DNA of 35,498 nucleotides. It comes from Chloroflexota bacterium. GTDB taxonomy: Bacteria; Chloroflexota; Anaerolineae; Aggregatilineales; Phototrophicaceae. How positions within the stretch are numbered: the stretch's first letter is position 1; each line of letters begins with the position of its first letter. The stretch lies in NCBI GenBank assembly GCA_003696565.1, contig RFHA01000146.1, positions 1 to 35,498 of the forward strand, written 5' to 3'. Below, in pieces: positions 1 through 9,017 of the stretch. The notes under the pieces are model-generated. The model saw nothing but the letters and a program-made list of their open reading frames with translations, had not been told where the DNA came from and made no database searches. The translations under genes were made by a program, and so were the position numbers.

Positions 1-1
1 A

Positions 2-547
2 ATGGAAGATGTCAAACGGCTATTTTCTTATCATGGAGCAGAACACAAAACCATCAACGCCTACGAAGCCGGAGCTGAACTCACGCCGGAGGTTGTCTCC
101 ACTTATCCTATAGAACATCCACGATGTGGCACGGCATTCTTGTTAACCGTCGTTTTCGTCAGTATCTTTGTCTTTTCCTTGCTTGGTCGTCCACCCATTT
201 TATTGTTAATTCTCTCCCGTGTCATACTCATCCCGGTGATCGCTGGCATCGCTTATGAACTACTGCGCTGGACAGCCGCTAATACCGATAAAGCATGGGT
301 TCGCATGATAATTAAGCCTAACCTCGCCTTGCAACACCTCACTACCCGTGAACCAGACCTCGATATGTGCGAAGTTGCCATCACATCCTTCAAGCGCGTC
401 TTACTCTCTGAGGGGTTGATTTCCGAAGAAGAAGCGGCTGTCCCCACAGAACTCAAACCACAAAACACGACTTTCGCCCGCGAATTAGCCAAAGAACGTG
501 CCTCAAAACAAACCGAAACCGATATTCAAGAACCCGTTGGGGATTAA
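2..547 (+). CDS. DUF1385 (YqhQ-like) membrane protein, 5'-truncated by window edge
   Basis: This is the C-terminal part of a DUF1385 integral membrane protein, a family of unknown biochemical function known from Bacillus YqhQ. The diagnostic motif HGAEHKTI lies near the start of the visible part, followed by PRCGTAF and two hydrophobic segments (about residues 44-62 and 65-89). Family members usually have about 300 residues, and the ATG at base 2 lies just before the HGAEHKTI motif, so it is probably an internal Met with the real start outside the window. The tail after residue 140 is polar and acidic and unlikely to be folded. The gene ends at a perfect hairpin shared with the convergent gene. 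The family assignment is firm; the function is unknown. Confidence 0.85.
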   Translation: MEDVKRLFSYHGAEHKTINAYEAGAELTPEVVSTYPIEHPRCGTAFLLTVVFVSIFVFSLLGRPPILLLILSRVILIPVIAGIAYELLRWTAANTDKAWVRMIIKPNLALQHLTTREPDLDMCEVAITSFKRVLLSEGLISEEEAAVPTELKPQNTTFARELAKERASKQTETDIQEPVGD

Positions 548-561
548 ATAATACCAACTAA

Positions 562-591
562 AACAGGCGAGTCCGTTTGAACTCGCCTGTT
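562..591. terminator. Bidirectional hairpin terminator between convergent genes
   Basis: A perfect 11-bp stem (aacaggcgagt / actcgcctgtt) with an 8-nt loop lies between the stop of the DUF1385 gene and the stop of the convergent secreted glycosidase-like gene. There is no long T-run on either side, so termination strength is uncertain. Confidence 0.6.
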
Positions 592-623
592 ATGATGTGA
601 TGCCATGTTTTTATGTAATGAGC

Positions 624-2030
624 TTAGCTACCTCTCATCACCGCACCAAGCGTTGAGCAAGCTGGGCATGTCCCATCCGGGCGCATCATTGCATAGCCCC
701 CCATTGGGTCACTACCCCACAGTTCAAAGTTGACATTCCAGATAATCATGATCCGCACACGCCCACTCTGACGTGAAAGTTGCGCGGCTTCTGCCAACCA
801 TTGGGCTTGCTGCGCCACTGTCACATTTTCTGCCCAGGAGAATGCCGGTGGGATCGGCTCACCCATACCTTCACCACTCAAATATCCTAGCTCCGTCCAG
901 CAGACCGGACGATCTGGGAAGATGTTTGCACCACGTGCCAACATGGAGCCAAAATATTGTGTGGGATAATAAGGACGCGGATCACCACTGTTCTGGGTTG
1001 GAGAAACAATCCCCTCATTATAATGCAGCCCCAAGCAATCCATATAAGCTGCTGCTCCAGCATCACGCATCTGACGCATGAAGTTATCATCGTTCACAAC
1101 CGCACCAGGGAAAGCCGCTTCGGCACCAGTCGGTGCAGGCGCACCACTAATAACGATCACGTTCGGGTTCGCGGTCTTGATCGCATTATAAGCCGCAGCT
1201 AACAAACGAGTATATTCTGCACCACTGATTCGCCCGTTGGGCCACTCACGGTCAATATTTGGCTCATTCCAAACTTCAATTGCGCCACCTTGTGTCATCT
1301 TAGCGGCAACCTGCCCCACAAAGGTCGCGTAGTCCTGAATATACTGGTCATAGTTGGTCATTTCATCCGTATACCCAACAATCCCCAGCAGAATTTTAAA
1401 GCCCTTACTGTTGGCATCGTTGATAAACGCCTCTGCCTGACCAGTGCCATCCCCCACGCGGAAGCGCAGTTGCTTCTTGACCCAGGTCATCCCCGCAGCT
1501 TGCATATTGCTGACGGTCTGAGTTCCCAAGCCGTTCACATGCCCACCAAGCTCAAATGTCCCCGCTGCACCCGCGCCAGTAACTGGAGCCGGCAAATTCG
1601 GGTTAGTTGGGGCAGTACTCGGCGCAGGCGCATCTGTTGCCAGTGCAACTTCATCACACACAGCAACGGTGTCTAAATCAACAAACGATACACGAGCCGT
1701 ATGCACCTCATTGTTCAGCGCGGTAAAGCGGAATTCCCAACCATAATAAACTGGGCGCACATCCACAGCCGCGATGCCGTCAATGCAGCCCCAATCAATC
1801 CCGTTGGTAAATTCCTGCTGTTCAAATGTCCACTGCTTAACAATTGTTAGATCAATGGAACGCTCTTCTTCAATGGCTTCCCGTGCTGCACAGAATGCGG
1901 CTGTCAGCACATCAACCGGGTTATCACAAATACCAGGTGTGACCTGCGCCTGTGTTGGCGATACTGTTGAAAACACAACGCTCCCCGCTAAAATCGCCAC
2001 TAGGAACAGAATACGCACGATATTTTTCAT
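624..2030 (-). CDS. Secreted clan-A glycoside-hydrolase-like protein
   Basis: This 468-residue exported protein resembles (beta/alpha)8 glycoside hydrolases of clan GH-A (GH39-like); the substrate is unknown. The N-terminus has a Sec signal peptide (hydrophobic residues 5-24, cleavage near TQAQ, 26-29). A Cys-containing domain of unknown type spans about 31-127, then a Pro/Ala linker, then the barrel (about 158-468). The barrel keeps WNEPN with the presumed acid/base Glu256 and CWTELGY with the presumed nucleophile Glu380. I chose the ATG at 2030 over an upstream in-frame ATG because GAGGA lies about 12 nt before it and the signal peptide begins there. The upstream CpXC gene is 95 nt away, so transcription may be independent. 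It could instead be a binding protein of the same fold, but both catalytic glutamates are present. Confidence 0.75.
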   Translation of the reverse strand: MKNIVRILFLVAILAGSVVFSTVSPTQAQVTPGICDNPVDVLTAAFCAAREAIEEERSIDLTIVKQWTFEQQEFTNGIDWGCIDGIAAVDVRPVYYGWEFRFTALNNEVHTARVSFVDLDTVAVCDEVALATDAPAPSTAPTNPNLPAPVTGAGAAGTFELGGHVNGLGTQTVSNMQAAGMTWVKKQLRFRVGDGTGQAEAFINDANSKGFKILLGIVGYTDEMTNYDQYIQDYATFVGQVAAKMTQGGAIEVWNEPNIDREWPNGRISGAEYTRLLAAAYNAIKTANPNVIVISGAPAPTGAEAAFPGAVVNDDNFMRQMRDAGAAAYMDCLGLHYNEGIVSPTQNSGDPRPYYPTQYFGSMLARGANIFPDRPVCWTELGYLSGEGMGEPIPPAFSWAENVTVAQQAQWLAEAAQLSRQSGRVRIMIIWNVNFELWGSDPMGGYAMMRPDGTCPACSTLGAVMRGS

Positions 2031-2125
2031 ATTCAAATAATCCTCACAAAATCCCTTAGCGTGTATAAGACTACACAGTTGTTTCAAATTTTACCAGTGT
2101 AAAGCGCATCTGCGTAGGTCAATCG

Positions 2126-3475
2126 TCAGCTAAGAATTTTCTCCGCTTGCGCCCGCAATGATTTTAACCGCTGAGCTACCGCCGGGTTACCGCGCGCCAA
2201 CATTGCATCATGAACCGCGTCCATTGTATTCAATAACCCATCACCAAATTCGGTGGCATGTTCATTCAATAGCTTTTGCACAGCAGCATCATCCGGTGCA
2301 GAAAGCAAATCATTGACAAACCGAATCTCTGGCGGCATTTGTGCCTGCACCACCTGAACAGCCATCTGATAAATTTCTTTTAGACGCGCAAGGGCTTTCA
2401 CATCTTTTGACTGTTCTGCATGCTGTAAATTAGCACTCAAAACAGACATAAATACTTCATCAATCATTTCTGCATTTTCTTGCAACATTTTCTGCGGCTC
2501 TGGGCTGTTAATGACCGCTTGTAAAAAGCCCGCCGCTTGCTGAACCACAGCCTGTTGCTGTTGATCTACGGCAGCTGTTAGTTCCAGCAAGGTTTTGCGC
2601 AAATCCTCCAATTTATCACGCTGATCTGCCGGTGCCTGTCCAATTTTCACCGTCATCAGTTGGAAAAACTCATAATCAAACGCTGGACGCACCAACCCAA
2701 CCAACGCTTGTAAATAATCCTCACCGCGTTCCATATAATCCATTGCTAAGGTCAAAAACGTCTCTCGCCCAGCAGAGTCTGGCAATTGCTCTAATTCTTT
2801 AATCACTTCTTCTACCACACGTTGCTGTGCCTCTTGTTGTGCAATTAAATTTTGACCATAAGTAGAAAGCTCAACAATCCGAGATTGTATCCCTAAAATT
2901 TGCTGGGCAACATCTTGGCGACCTTCTTGCAAAACACGCTGCACCATCATCGTCATTAACTGAAAAAACCGTTCATCAATTTTTGCATCGTTTTCCTGTA
3001 CCAGTTTTTCAAGGGCTTCCTCGGATTCAACTTGTAAAAACTGCTGAACAAAATCGAGTTCTTTACGTTGCTCTTCCAGCACTTCCTTCGTAATCCCATC
3101 TGCCTCCAGCACTTGGTCAATCATGCCTTGCATGGTGATGGAACGCCGTGGGTTAAACATATATCCTTTAAAGTTCTGCTTAGGCATTCTGTTCATTAAA
3201 TCCCCAATCGCCCGCTCTTGCTGGTCTTTATTGAGGTTTAACTCCATCGGCACATAAGCAATCAACAACTCTTTGGTCGGATCATGATATAATAGCGGGG
3301 TTTCCACATTATTCACCGTACCGCAGTGCGGACATTGTGCGCGGTTCAATCGGTTACTAATCAACAGGTTTTTTGCCTGAGGTTCATCCGTCACATCAAT
3401 ATAAGAGTAAATCTCCGTCACGAATTGCTGCCCACACCCAGAACAGCGAATCGGCGTTTTATTTTTAATTGTCAT
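2126..3475 (-). CDS. CpXC zinc-ribbon domain protein with long helical C-terminus
   Basis: This 449-residue soluble protein starts with a CpXC domain (about residues 8-130): two CxxC pairs, CSGC at 11-14 and CPHC at 48-51, should bind one zinc. The rest, about 130-449, is rich in Gln, Glu, Leu and Ala and looks entirely helical, with coiled-coil-like stretches. No enzyme motif is visible. The CpXC family is known only as a domain of unknown function, often in small proteins, so the 300-residue helical extension is notable. The start is supported by GGGAG about 6 nt upstream. It lies 63 nt downstream of the histidine kinase with no terminator between, so the two may be co-transcribed. The domain call is confident; the role is unknown. 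Confidence 0.7.
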   Translation of the reverse strand: MTIKNKTPIRCSGCGQQFVTEIYSYIDVTDEPQAKNLLISNRLNRAQCPHCGTVNNVETPLLYHDPTKELLIAYVPMELNLNKDQQERAIGDLMNRMPKQNFKGYMFNPRRSITMQGMIDQVLEADGITKEVLEEQRKELDFVQQFLQVESEEALEKLVQENDAKIDERFFQLMTMMVQRVLQEGRQDVAQQILGIQSRIVELSTYGQNLIAQQEAQQRVVEEVIKELEQLPDSAGRETFLTLAMDYMERGEDYLQALVGLVRPAFDYEFFQLMTVKIGQAPADQRDKLEDLRKTLLELTAAVDQQQQAVVQQAAGFLQAVINSPEPQKMLQENAEMIDEVFMSVLSANLQHAEQSKDVKALARLKEIYQMAVQVVQAQMPPEIRFVNDLLSAPDDAAVQKLLNEHATEFGDGLLNTMDAVHDAMLARGNPAVAQRLKSLRAQAEKILS

Positions 3476-3538
3476 ACCATCTCCCTTTATGTTTGTTTTA
3501 GTGGATTTTTAGCCAATGATTCACAAGGCAAGTATCAT

Positions 3539-5116
3539 CTAATGGCGTGGCAACGTGAAATAAAAGGTTGATCCCTGTCCCGGTTGACTGTCAACGCGAA
3601 TCATACCACCATGTGCTTCCACAATTGCCCTAGCTAAATATAAACCTAAACCTGTCCCTTGCGTCTTACGGCTTAATTTACCGTCAACACGATAAAACCG
3701 TTCAAAAATACGTCCCTGGTCCTCTTTCGTCAAGCCCACACCGGAATCACTGACATAAATTTTGACCAAATGATCGGTTACTTCTCCACCGACTTCAATA
3801 ACACCACCATTTGGCGAATACTTCACTGCATTACTTAATAAATTATCAATTACTTGCCGCAACTTGGTTTCATCCCCTTGGATTGAGGGGAAATCCGCCG
3901 GAAAGTGGATAACAAACTGGTGCTTATTGGTTTGTGTACTAAAGCGTTCCACAGAACGCCGCACCACTTCATCTAACCATACCTCGCCCAAATCAAGCTG
4001 TAATTCACGCTGCGCTTGGAGTTTGCTGGCGGTCAACAAATCTTGTATCAACGCTGTTAAACGATCTGCTTCCTCCTCAATAACATGGAGTGTTTCCCTT
4101 ACCACATCGGGGTTCCAATTTGCATCTGGACGGCTCAGTGTTGCCGCATATCCTTTTATAATCGCTACTGGGGTTTTCAGTTCATGTGAGACGACCGATA
4201 TAAACGTGTTTTGCATCTCTTGCGCCTCACGGAAGTTTGTAATATCACGCACGTTTGCAATGATATTGGTAATCTTACCATCCGTTGTAAACATCGGCGC
4301 ATAGGTGATCCCTATACTGATTTTCAAGCCATCTGGACGCTTCAAGTCTCCCTCAACATATAAAGGCGTACCTTGATTATCACTTGCCGCCAGCGTAAAG
4401 GGCCATCCATCATCAATCGCACTCTGCAAATCACCCTGCTCTAACTTTTCCCACTCAAACACCTCATCTTGATGCAGCCCAATCACATCTTTGGCATCCC
4501 GTCCGGTCATCCGTTCCAACGCACGATTAAAGCGCAATATGGTCAGGTTCGCATCCAAAATCATCACACCATCCGCGCTCTGATCTAAGATCGCCTCTAG
4601 CCGCATTCGCTCATGATTAATACTCTCATAAAGCTGCGCATTATGCACCGCAATCGCTGCCTGATCTGCAAAGCTCTGTAAAACTTGCATATCATTGGCA
4701 GTTGCCACACTGCGATATGTACGGAAAACAATCATCATCCCCAGGGGTTCATTGGCAAAAACCAGCGGCAGCGCAACAGATTGCTGAACTTCCGGGTCGA
4801 TATCCGTTGCCATTTCCGCCAATTTCTCATTAAAAGCGTCGCTATCCGCCCCCTCTTTCACCATCGTCGTCAGGTCATGTAGATGCGTGTTCAGCTTGCT
4901 AATCAGGCTGGAATCTAACCCACGAATCGCACGCACATAAAACCAACCATCCGGCGCACGTAGGGCAATTAACCCCATCTGACCACCTAACATCACCACC
5001 GACGCATGAAGCACACGCCGCAACACCTCACCTAAATCAAGTTGAGAGGTAATGGCACGGGAAATTTCTAGCAAAAAGTCGCGTTGTCGTACTCGAAAAT
5101 CAGGTAACATTAACAT
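3539..5116 (-). CDS. Soluble GAF-PAS sensor histidine kinase
   Basis: This 525-residue histidine kinase has no transmembrane segment, so it should sense a cytoplasmic signal. Domain order: GAF (about 29-163), PAS (173-297), HisKA (304-369) with H-box SHELKTP and phospho-acceptor His311, and HATPase_c (410-524). The ATPase shows the N-box DNLLSNAVKYSP, the G1 box DSGVG at 457-461 and the G2 box GTGLGL at 487-492. All catalytic boxes are intact. It lies between dcd (41 nt upstream) and the CpXC gene (63 nt downstream) and has no adjacent response regulator, so it is an orphan; the OmpR-type regulator at 18985-19692 is one possible partner. Two in-frame ATGs (5116 and 5110) are possible and neither has a clear ribosome binding site. 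Confidence 0.9.
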   Translation of the reverse strand: MLMLPDFRVRQRDFLLEISRAITSQLDLGEVLRRVLHASVVMLGGQMGLIALRAPDGWFYVRAIRGLDSSLISKLNTHLHDLTTMVKEGADSDAFNEKLAEMATDIDPEVQQSVALPLVFANEPLGMMIVFRTYRSVATANDMQVLQSFADQAAIAVHNAQLYESINHERMRLEAILDQSADGVMILDANLTILRFNRALERMTGRDAKDVIGLHQDEVFEWEKLEQGDLQSAIDDGWPFTLAASDNQGTPLYVEGDLKRPDGLKISIGITYAPMFTTDGKITNIIANVRDITNFREAQEMQNTFISVVSHELKTPVAIIKGYAATLSRPDANWNPDVVRETLHVIEEEADRLTALIQDLLTASKLQAQRELQLDLGEVWLDEVVRRSVERFSTQTNKHQFVIHFPADFPSIQGDETKLRQVIDNLLSNAVKYSPNGGVIEVGGEVTDHLVKIYVSDSGVGLTKEDQGRIFERFYRVDGKLSRKTQGTGLGLYLARAIVEAHGGMIRVDSQPGQGSTFYFTLPRH

Positions 5117-5157
5117 AACGTGTATCGTATCATAGTCGATATATGAATCATATTAGT

Positions 5158-5715
5158 TTATCCCATGCGCGGCGGCGTAACCCCTGTTTGTCCTTGATAT
5201 TTGCCTTGTTTATCCGCATAAGACACTTCACACTCTTCATCTGCTTCAAAAAATAGAACTTGAGCGATCCCTTCATTCGCATAAATTTTGGCAGGCAACG
5301 GCGTTGTGTTGCTAATCTCTAGCGTCACATATCCTTCCCACCCTGGTTCAAACGGCGTAACATTGGTGATGATTCCACACCGCGCATAGGTGGATTTCCC
5401 CACACATAACGTCAATACCCCACGCGGAATCCGAAAATATTCCACACTACGCGCCAACGCAAACGAATTCGGTGGCACAATACACACATCCGTTTGAATA
5501 TCAACAAATGAGTGTGGACTAAAATTTTTGGGGTCTACCACAGCAGAATGAACATTTGTAAATACTTTAAATTCATCTGCTACGCGCATATCATACCCAT
5601 ACGACGACACACCATAACTGATGACATTCCCACGATTCTGCTTTTCTTCAAACGGCTCAATCATGCCATATTTTTTGACCATCTCACGAATCCAACGGTC
5701 TGGTTTTAACCCCAT
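5158..5715 (-). CDS. dcd: dCTP deaminase
   Basis: Deaminates dCTP to dUTP in the cytoplasm, feeding dTMP synthesis. The 185-residue sequence is close over its whole length to proteobacterial Dcd such as that of Pseudomonas as I remember it: the N-terminal WIREM...MIEPF region, [12 protein letters not shown] (31-42), the nucleotide-binding GKSTYARCG (106-114), the catalytic Glu133 in VTLEISNT, and the C-terminal [12 protein letters not shown]. Length is normal for the family. GAAAGGA lies about 9 nt before the ATG. A terminator ends the preceding gene only 27 nt upstream, so dcd probably starts its own transcript, possibly continuing into the histidine kinase. I see no missing residue or sign of dUTPase fusion. 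Confidence 0.96.
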   Translation of the reverse strand: MGLKPDRWIREMVKKYGMIEPFEEKQNRGNVISYGVSSYGYDMRVADEFKVFTNVHSAVVDPKNFSPHSFVDIQTDVCIVPPNSFALARSVEYFRIPRGVLTLCVGKSTYARCGIITNVTPFEPGWEGYVTLEISNTTPLPAKIYANEGIAQVLFFEADEECEVSYADKQGKYQGQTGVTPPRMG

Positions 5716-5741
5716 CGTTTAATTATCCTTTCTATACACTC

Positions 5742-5763
5742 AAAAAACGCGCCGAAGCGCGTT
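5742..5763 (-). terminator. Rho-independent terminator with UUCG tetraloop
   Basis: On the minus strand a 7-bp stem (aacgcgc / gcgcgtt) closes a TTCG tetraloop and runs into six T residues. It lies 3 nt past the stop of the helical protein gene and separates the TIR unit from dcd. Confidence 0.88.
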
Positions 5764-5766
5764 ATT

Positions 5767-7530
5767 TTACTCTTGATCGTCAACTAATTCATCGGTTGGT
5801 AACGTTTTGTCCACCTCTGCTTGCCCGGTTACGGGTGGCGGCATCAAGCGCGTTCGAATTTCATCCGCAAACCGGTTGGCATCAGGTTGATCAGGATGCC
5901 CTTCATATGCTCCCACTTCTTCAAACATTATCAACGCTTGCTTTAATTGCCCCAAATCATATTCCAAATGTGCGTTTAAGTAGGTCATGTGGGCTTCTAA
6001 CATCGGAATTAATTGGCGAAACCGTGGATCATCCGCATGGTCTTGGGCAGTATTAATTGCCTGCTCCACCTCTTCCACACTGTCACTCAGCATTAATTGA
6101 TATAGCCGGTTATAAATCATCTCAACATTTAACCGCTGACGCACAGTTGCCCGAATATCAGACAAGCCACTCAGTTCATCTAGCACAATTGCTGGGTATT
6201 CTTCCAAACGATTCAGCATTTCTCCCGCCGCACTGACATCCTCCCACACCACCAAACGCAACTGCTCCAATAGCTGAGAGGCACTATCCAAATATTCCAA
6301 ATACGTCCGTGCCTGCCAATCAATTTCTTCTAAACGAGAAAGCAACGCTTCCAATTCCGGGGCTTTATCACTGTAATCTGCTCTGGCTTCACGATAAATC
6401 TCCCCAATTCGCCGCATCTGCTTAGCATCAAATGCTTTTTCCGCTTCTGCAATCTGCGCCTTTAGATTATTAGTTAACCTATTCAAGATCATCATCCGTG
6501 CCTCTGCCACAGATGGCGCACCAGCATATGTCACCTGTGCTTCTGCATAAATTTCCCACGCGCCAAGTGGATTTTCTTGCATAAGACGCAAAGCACGCTG
6601 TGCTTGCTGTTCAGCACGCTCTAGCTTCTCTAAATCGCTTTCCGCTTGAGCTTCTAGTTGCAACAACTTATCTCGAATAGGCGTTTCAGTAAATCGCTCA
6701 ATTCGCTTGCGCCCACGCAAGAGCTTTAACGCCTCTTGTGGACGAAAGCCCGTTAGATGGTCATGAATATGCTGCAACAAGGTACCCACACGGCTATGTG
6801 CCCACTGTCGTCCCAAGGCTTCTAGTTCTTTCTGGGCAACATCAATCGTCACCATACCATCAAAAATTAAGCGTTGATTACTCGTTGGATCATCAGAAAG
6901 TCGATAACGCGGCACATGATCCACCAGTTGTAACGCAGCAAGTTCATCCAAAGCATCTGCATAACGATCTTCCAATAACGCTTGATGATAAAGCTGACCA
7001 GCGCGCTGTTTATCCGCCAGTAGTTGCTCTGCCCGTTCAACCAGCGCATTCAAACCTGGATTATCAGGAAATTCATAACGCGCTGCTTGTGCCACATCCC
7101 GCGTTTTGACATAATATTTTTCAAGCATCACGTCTGGCGTTGGTGGGTTTGCGCTGCGTTCTAACTCCGCTGCTTCTCGCCATAACTCATGACAATGCGC
7201 CACAACACCACGCGCCTGTAAATCCAGCTGTTTCTGCCGCGCACGCTCCCGTACCCGCTCCCGATATTGATTCAGCTCGCGATCATCACGTCCTTCTAAG
7301 GTGCTTGCCCACTGGTCCAATCGTCGATTTGCCGCCTCCACATTGAACAGCAATAAATCCGCCTGCAAGGCATGATCTAACCACTGCCGTGCATCCAACT
7401 GTTTCCAACTCACCAGCTGATGCTGTAATGTATCGATCTGCTTAATTGCCTCTTGAAGGTTATCGCTTTCTAGCGCATCTCGAATTAAATCGAGCGTGTT
7501 CAAAGCGCGTTCACGTTCTTGCTCAATCAT
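5767..7530 (-). CDS. Large all-helical repeat protein of unknown function, partner of TIR gene
   Basis: I do not recognise this 587-residue protein. It is rich in Leu, Ala, Glu, Gln and Arg, with regularly spaced helix-like blocks that resemble TPR or other alpha-solenoid repeats (for example around 10-60, 175-240, 290-345 and 450-560). It has no signal peptide, no transmembrane segment, and no nucleotide-binding, nuclease or protease motif. The C-terminal 35 residues are acidic and probably disordered. It starts 4 nt after the TIR-SUMF1 gene stop, with AGGA inside the end of that gene, so the two should be co-transcribed and perhaps translationally coupled. By analogy with helical-repeat sensors beside TIR effectors it could be a scaffold or sensor; that is inference. 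A strong terminator follows immediately. Confidence 0.6.
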   Translation of the reverse strand: MIEQERERALNTLDLIRDALESDNLQEAIKQIDTLQHQLVSWKQLDARQWLDHALQADLLLFNVEAANRRLDQWASTLEGRDDRELNQYRERVRERARQKQLDLQARGVVAHCHELWREAAELERSANPPTPDVMLEKYYVKTRDVAQAARYEFPDNPGLNALVERAEQLLADKQRAGQLYHQALLEDRYADALDELAALQLVDHVPRYRLSDDPTSNQRLIFDGMVTIDVAQKELEALGRQWAHSRVGTLLQHIHDHLTGFRPQEALKLLRGRKRIERFTETPIRDKLLQLEAQAESDLEKLERAEQQAQRALRLMQENPLGAWEIYAEAQVTYAGAPSVAEARMMILNRLTNNLKAQIAEAEKAFDAKQMRRIGEIYREARADYSDKAPELEALLSRLEEIDWQARTYLEYLDSASQLLEQLRLVVWEDVSAAGEMLNRLEEYPAIVLDELSGLSDIRATVRQRLNVEMIYNRLYQLMLSDSVEEVEQAINTAQDHADDPRFRQLIPMLEAHMTYLNAHLEYDLGQLKQALIMFEEVGAYEGHPDQPDANRFADEIRTRLMPPPVTGQAEVDKTLPTDELVDDQE

Positions 7531-7534
7531 TTAC

Positions 7535-8926
7535 TTATATCCTTACAATACGGAAGCCACTGCTACCGTTCCAAAAATCGGATGGTAATAACACCTTGGT
7601 ATCCATCCCTAATTCATCAGCTTTGGATTGCCAAGAGCCGCCCCGCAAAGCCCGCCGCTTACGTGCATCATTGACAAAAATATCCATCCGGGGGGTATCA
7701 TCATCCAATAAGCACCATTCATAAACATTCCCAAACATATCCATCACGCCATATGGACTAGCACCGTCTGGAAATTGCGTAACCGGAAGCGGACGCTGTG
7801 TATTATAGTTGCATAAATTGGGCTTAAATTTATCTCCCCAGGGATAAGAGCGCACGTCATCTCCCTGCGCAGCACGCTGCCATTGTGCTTCGGTCGGTAA
7901 GGTAATCAAACCATGCTCTGCGTCATCCTGACGAACCATCGCCGTTAACCATCGTGTAAAAGCGATCGCCTCATACCAAGACACATTAGTACGTGGCAAA
8001 TGATCCCCCACAAACGCTGTTGCCCGTGGTTCCGGGTTCCCCCGCCGCCACTGTAACGCCGCTGTATGAAAATCCCACCACTCTGGGTTAGCATACCCTT
8101 GTGGATGCGTTAAAAAGACTTCAAACTGTGCGTTCGTAATCGGATACTTGGCTATCTGGAAGCGTTCTACATACACCATCTTTTGCCCTTCCAGCACACC
8201 CGCCTTCACAGAAACCATCCCTGCCGGTATCTCGCACCAGGCAAACGGCTCCGGCAAAATTAAAGCCACCCCAAATTTTGGCTGTTCTGGTGCTTTTACC
8301 TCTGGTTCTGGTTCTGGTTCTTCAAAAATCAAAACCGGCTCAACAGGCTTTGGCGAAGTTTCTGGCTCTGGTGTAGGTGCTTGTTCAACCGGTTGAGGAG
8401 GCTGGATTGTGGTCGCTGGCTTTGGCGGGGGCGGTACTGCTGTTTGCTCTTTTTTGAGCATCTGGGTGTCTAATTTTTTCAAACCATCTATCAATCGCTG
8501 CACATCTCGGTTAAATGCCGTGCCGCTCTGAATCTCAATTGCACGTCGATAACACAACTCGTGCAATGACTCCGGCAGTTCCGCCGCAAACGGCATCGAT
8601 GCCTGATCCACCAAGACAGGGATCACACGCAAATTATTCTGTAGTGCAATTTCAATTGTCAAACGCACAAAATCTGCCGGGTTATCAAGCATCTTACGAT
8701 TGTAATCATCTCGCACAATTGCCCAATTCCGCCCGATTACCACCAGCATGATGTCATATTTGGTGATCTCCTCTGTCAAAAATTCGCGGAAATCCACCCC
8801 GAACGGGATGTCAAATATATCTTTTTCAACCGCATCCCGTCCAAATGCCATCATCAGCGCATCATAGATATTATCAGAATAACCTTTACTATCTGCCCGT
8901 CGATAAGAAATAAAAATACGCGGCAT
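7535..8926 (-). CDS. TIR domain fused to FGE/SUMF1-like domain
   Basis: This 463-residue cytoplasmic protein begins with a TIR domain (about 1-150): RIFISYRRAD at the start, GRNW at 65-68, and Glu92 in RLTIEIAL at the place of the catalytic Glu of NAD-cleaving bacterial TIRs. A Pro/Glu-rich linker follows (about 163-225). The C-terminal part (about 228-463) is a formylglycine-generating-enzyme-like (SUMF1) fold with LPTEAQWQRAA (343-353), GNVYEW (399-404), RGGSW (428-432) and the ending GFRIV. True FGE has a copper-binding Cys pair between the last two motifs; here that segment contains no Cys, so sulfatase activation is unlikely and ligand binding more plausible. It leads a two-gene unit with the helical protein downstream. 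NADase activity is an inference from the Glu alone. Confidence 0.85.
   Translation of the reverse strand: MPRIFISYRRADSKGYSDNIYDALMMAFGRDAVEKDIFDIPFGVDFREFLTEEITKYDIMLVVIGRNWAIVRDDYNRKMLDNPADFVRLTIEIALQNNLRVIPVLVDQASMPFAAELPESLHELCYRRAIEIQSGTAFNRDVQRLIDGLKKLDTQMLKKEQTAVPPPPKPATTIQPPQPVEQAPTPEPETSPKPVEPVLIFEEPEPEPEVKAPEQPKFGVALILPEPFAWCEIPAGMVSVKAGVLEGQKMVYVERFQIAKYPITNAQFEVFLTHPQGYANPEWWDFHTAALQWRRGNPEPRATAFVGDHLPRTNVSWYEAIAFTRWLTAMVRQDDAEHGLITLPTEAQWQRAAQGDDVRSYPWGDKFKPNLCNYNTQRPLPVTQFPDGASPYGVMDMFGNVYEWCLLDDDTPRMDIFVNDARKRRALRGGSWQSKADELGMDTKVLLPSDFWNGSSGFRIVRI
8301..8321. repeat. In-frame hexanucleotide tandem repeat in the linker
   Basis: The unit tctggt is repeated 3.5 times and encodes alternating Pro-Glu in the linker of the TIR fusion. 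Because the unit is a multiple of 3, copy-number change would alter linker length without a frameshift. Confidence 0.7.
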
Positions 8927-8961
8927 AAGAACTCATTCTTGCTTTCTTGAAAACTGATTCG

Positions 8962-8990
8962 ATTATAGACGACGCACTATCTGAGAGCAA
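8962..8990 (-). promoter_or_regulatory. Sigma-70-type promoter for the TIR operon
   Basis: On the minus strand a TTGCTC (-35, 8985-8990) and a perfect TATAAT (-10, 8962-8967) are separated by 17 nt. The -10 lies 35 nt before the ATG of the TIR gene, in the 91-nt gap behind mutS. No terminator is visible after mutS, so read-through is also possible. Confidence 0.6.
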
Positions 8991-9017
8991 AATTTATAAC
9001 TCGCATCATATTCTTGT

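Noticed and set aside
773-1081. Open frame opposite the secreted glycosidase-like gene
   Set aside because: Antisense to a gene with signal peptide and catalytic motifs; composition is not protein-like and there is no ribosome binding site.
8301-8321. CRISPR-like short repeats
   Set aside because: The hexamer repeat is in a coding Pro-Glu linker without spacers; no regular 25-40-nt repeat array exists in the window.
7535-8926. Diversity-generating retroelement target
   Set aside because: SUMF1-like C-terminal domains are frequent DGR targets, but I see no reverse transcriptase, no template repeat and no A-biased variable region nearby.
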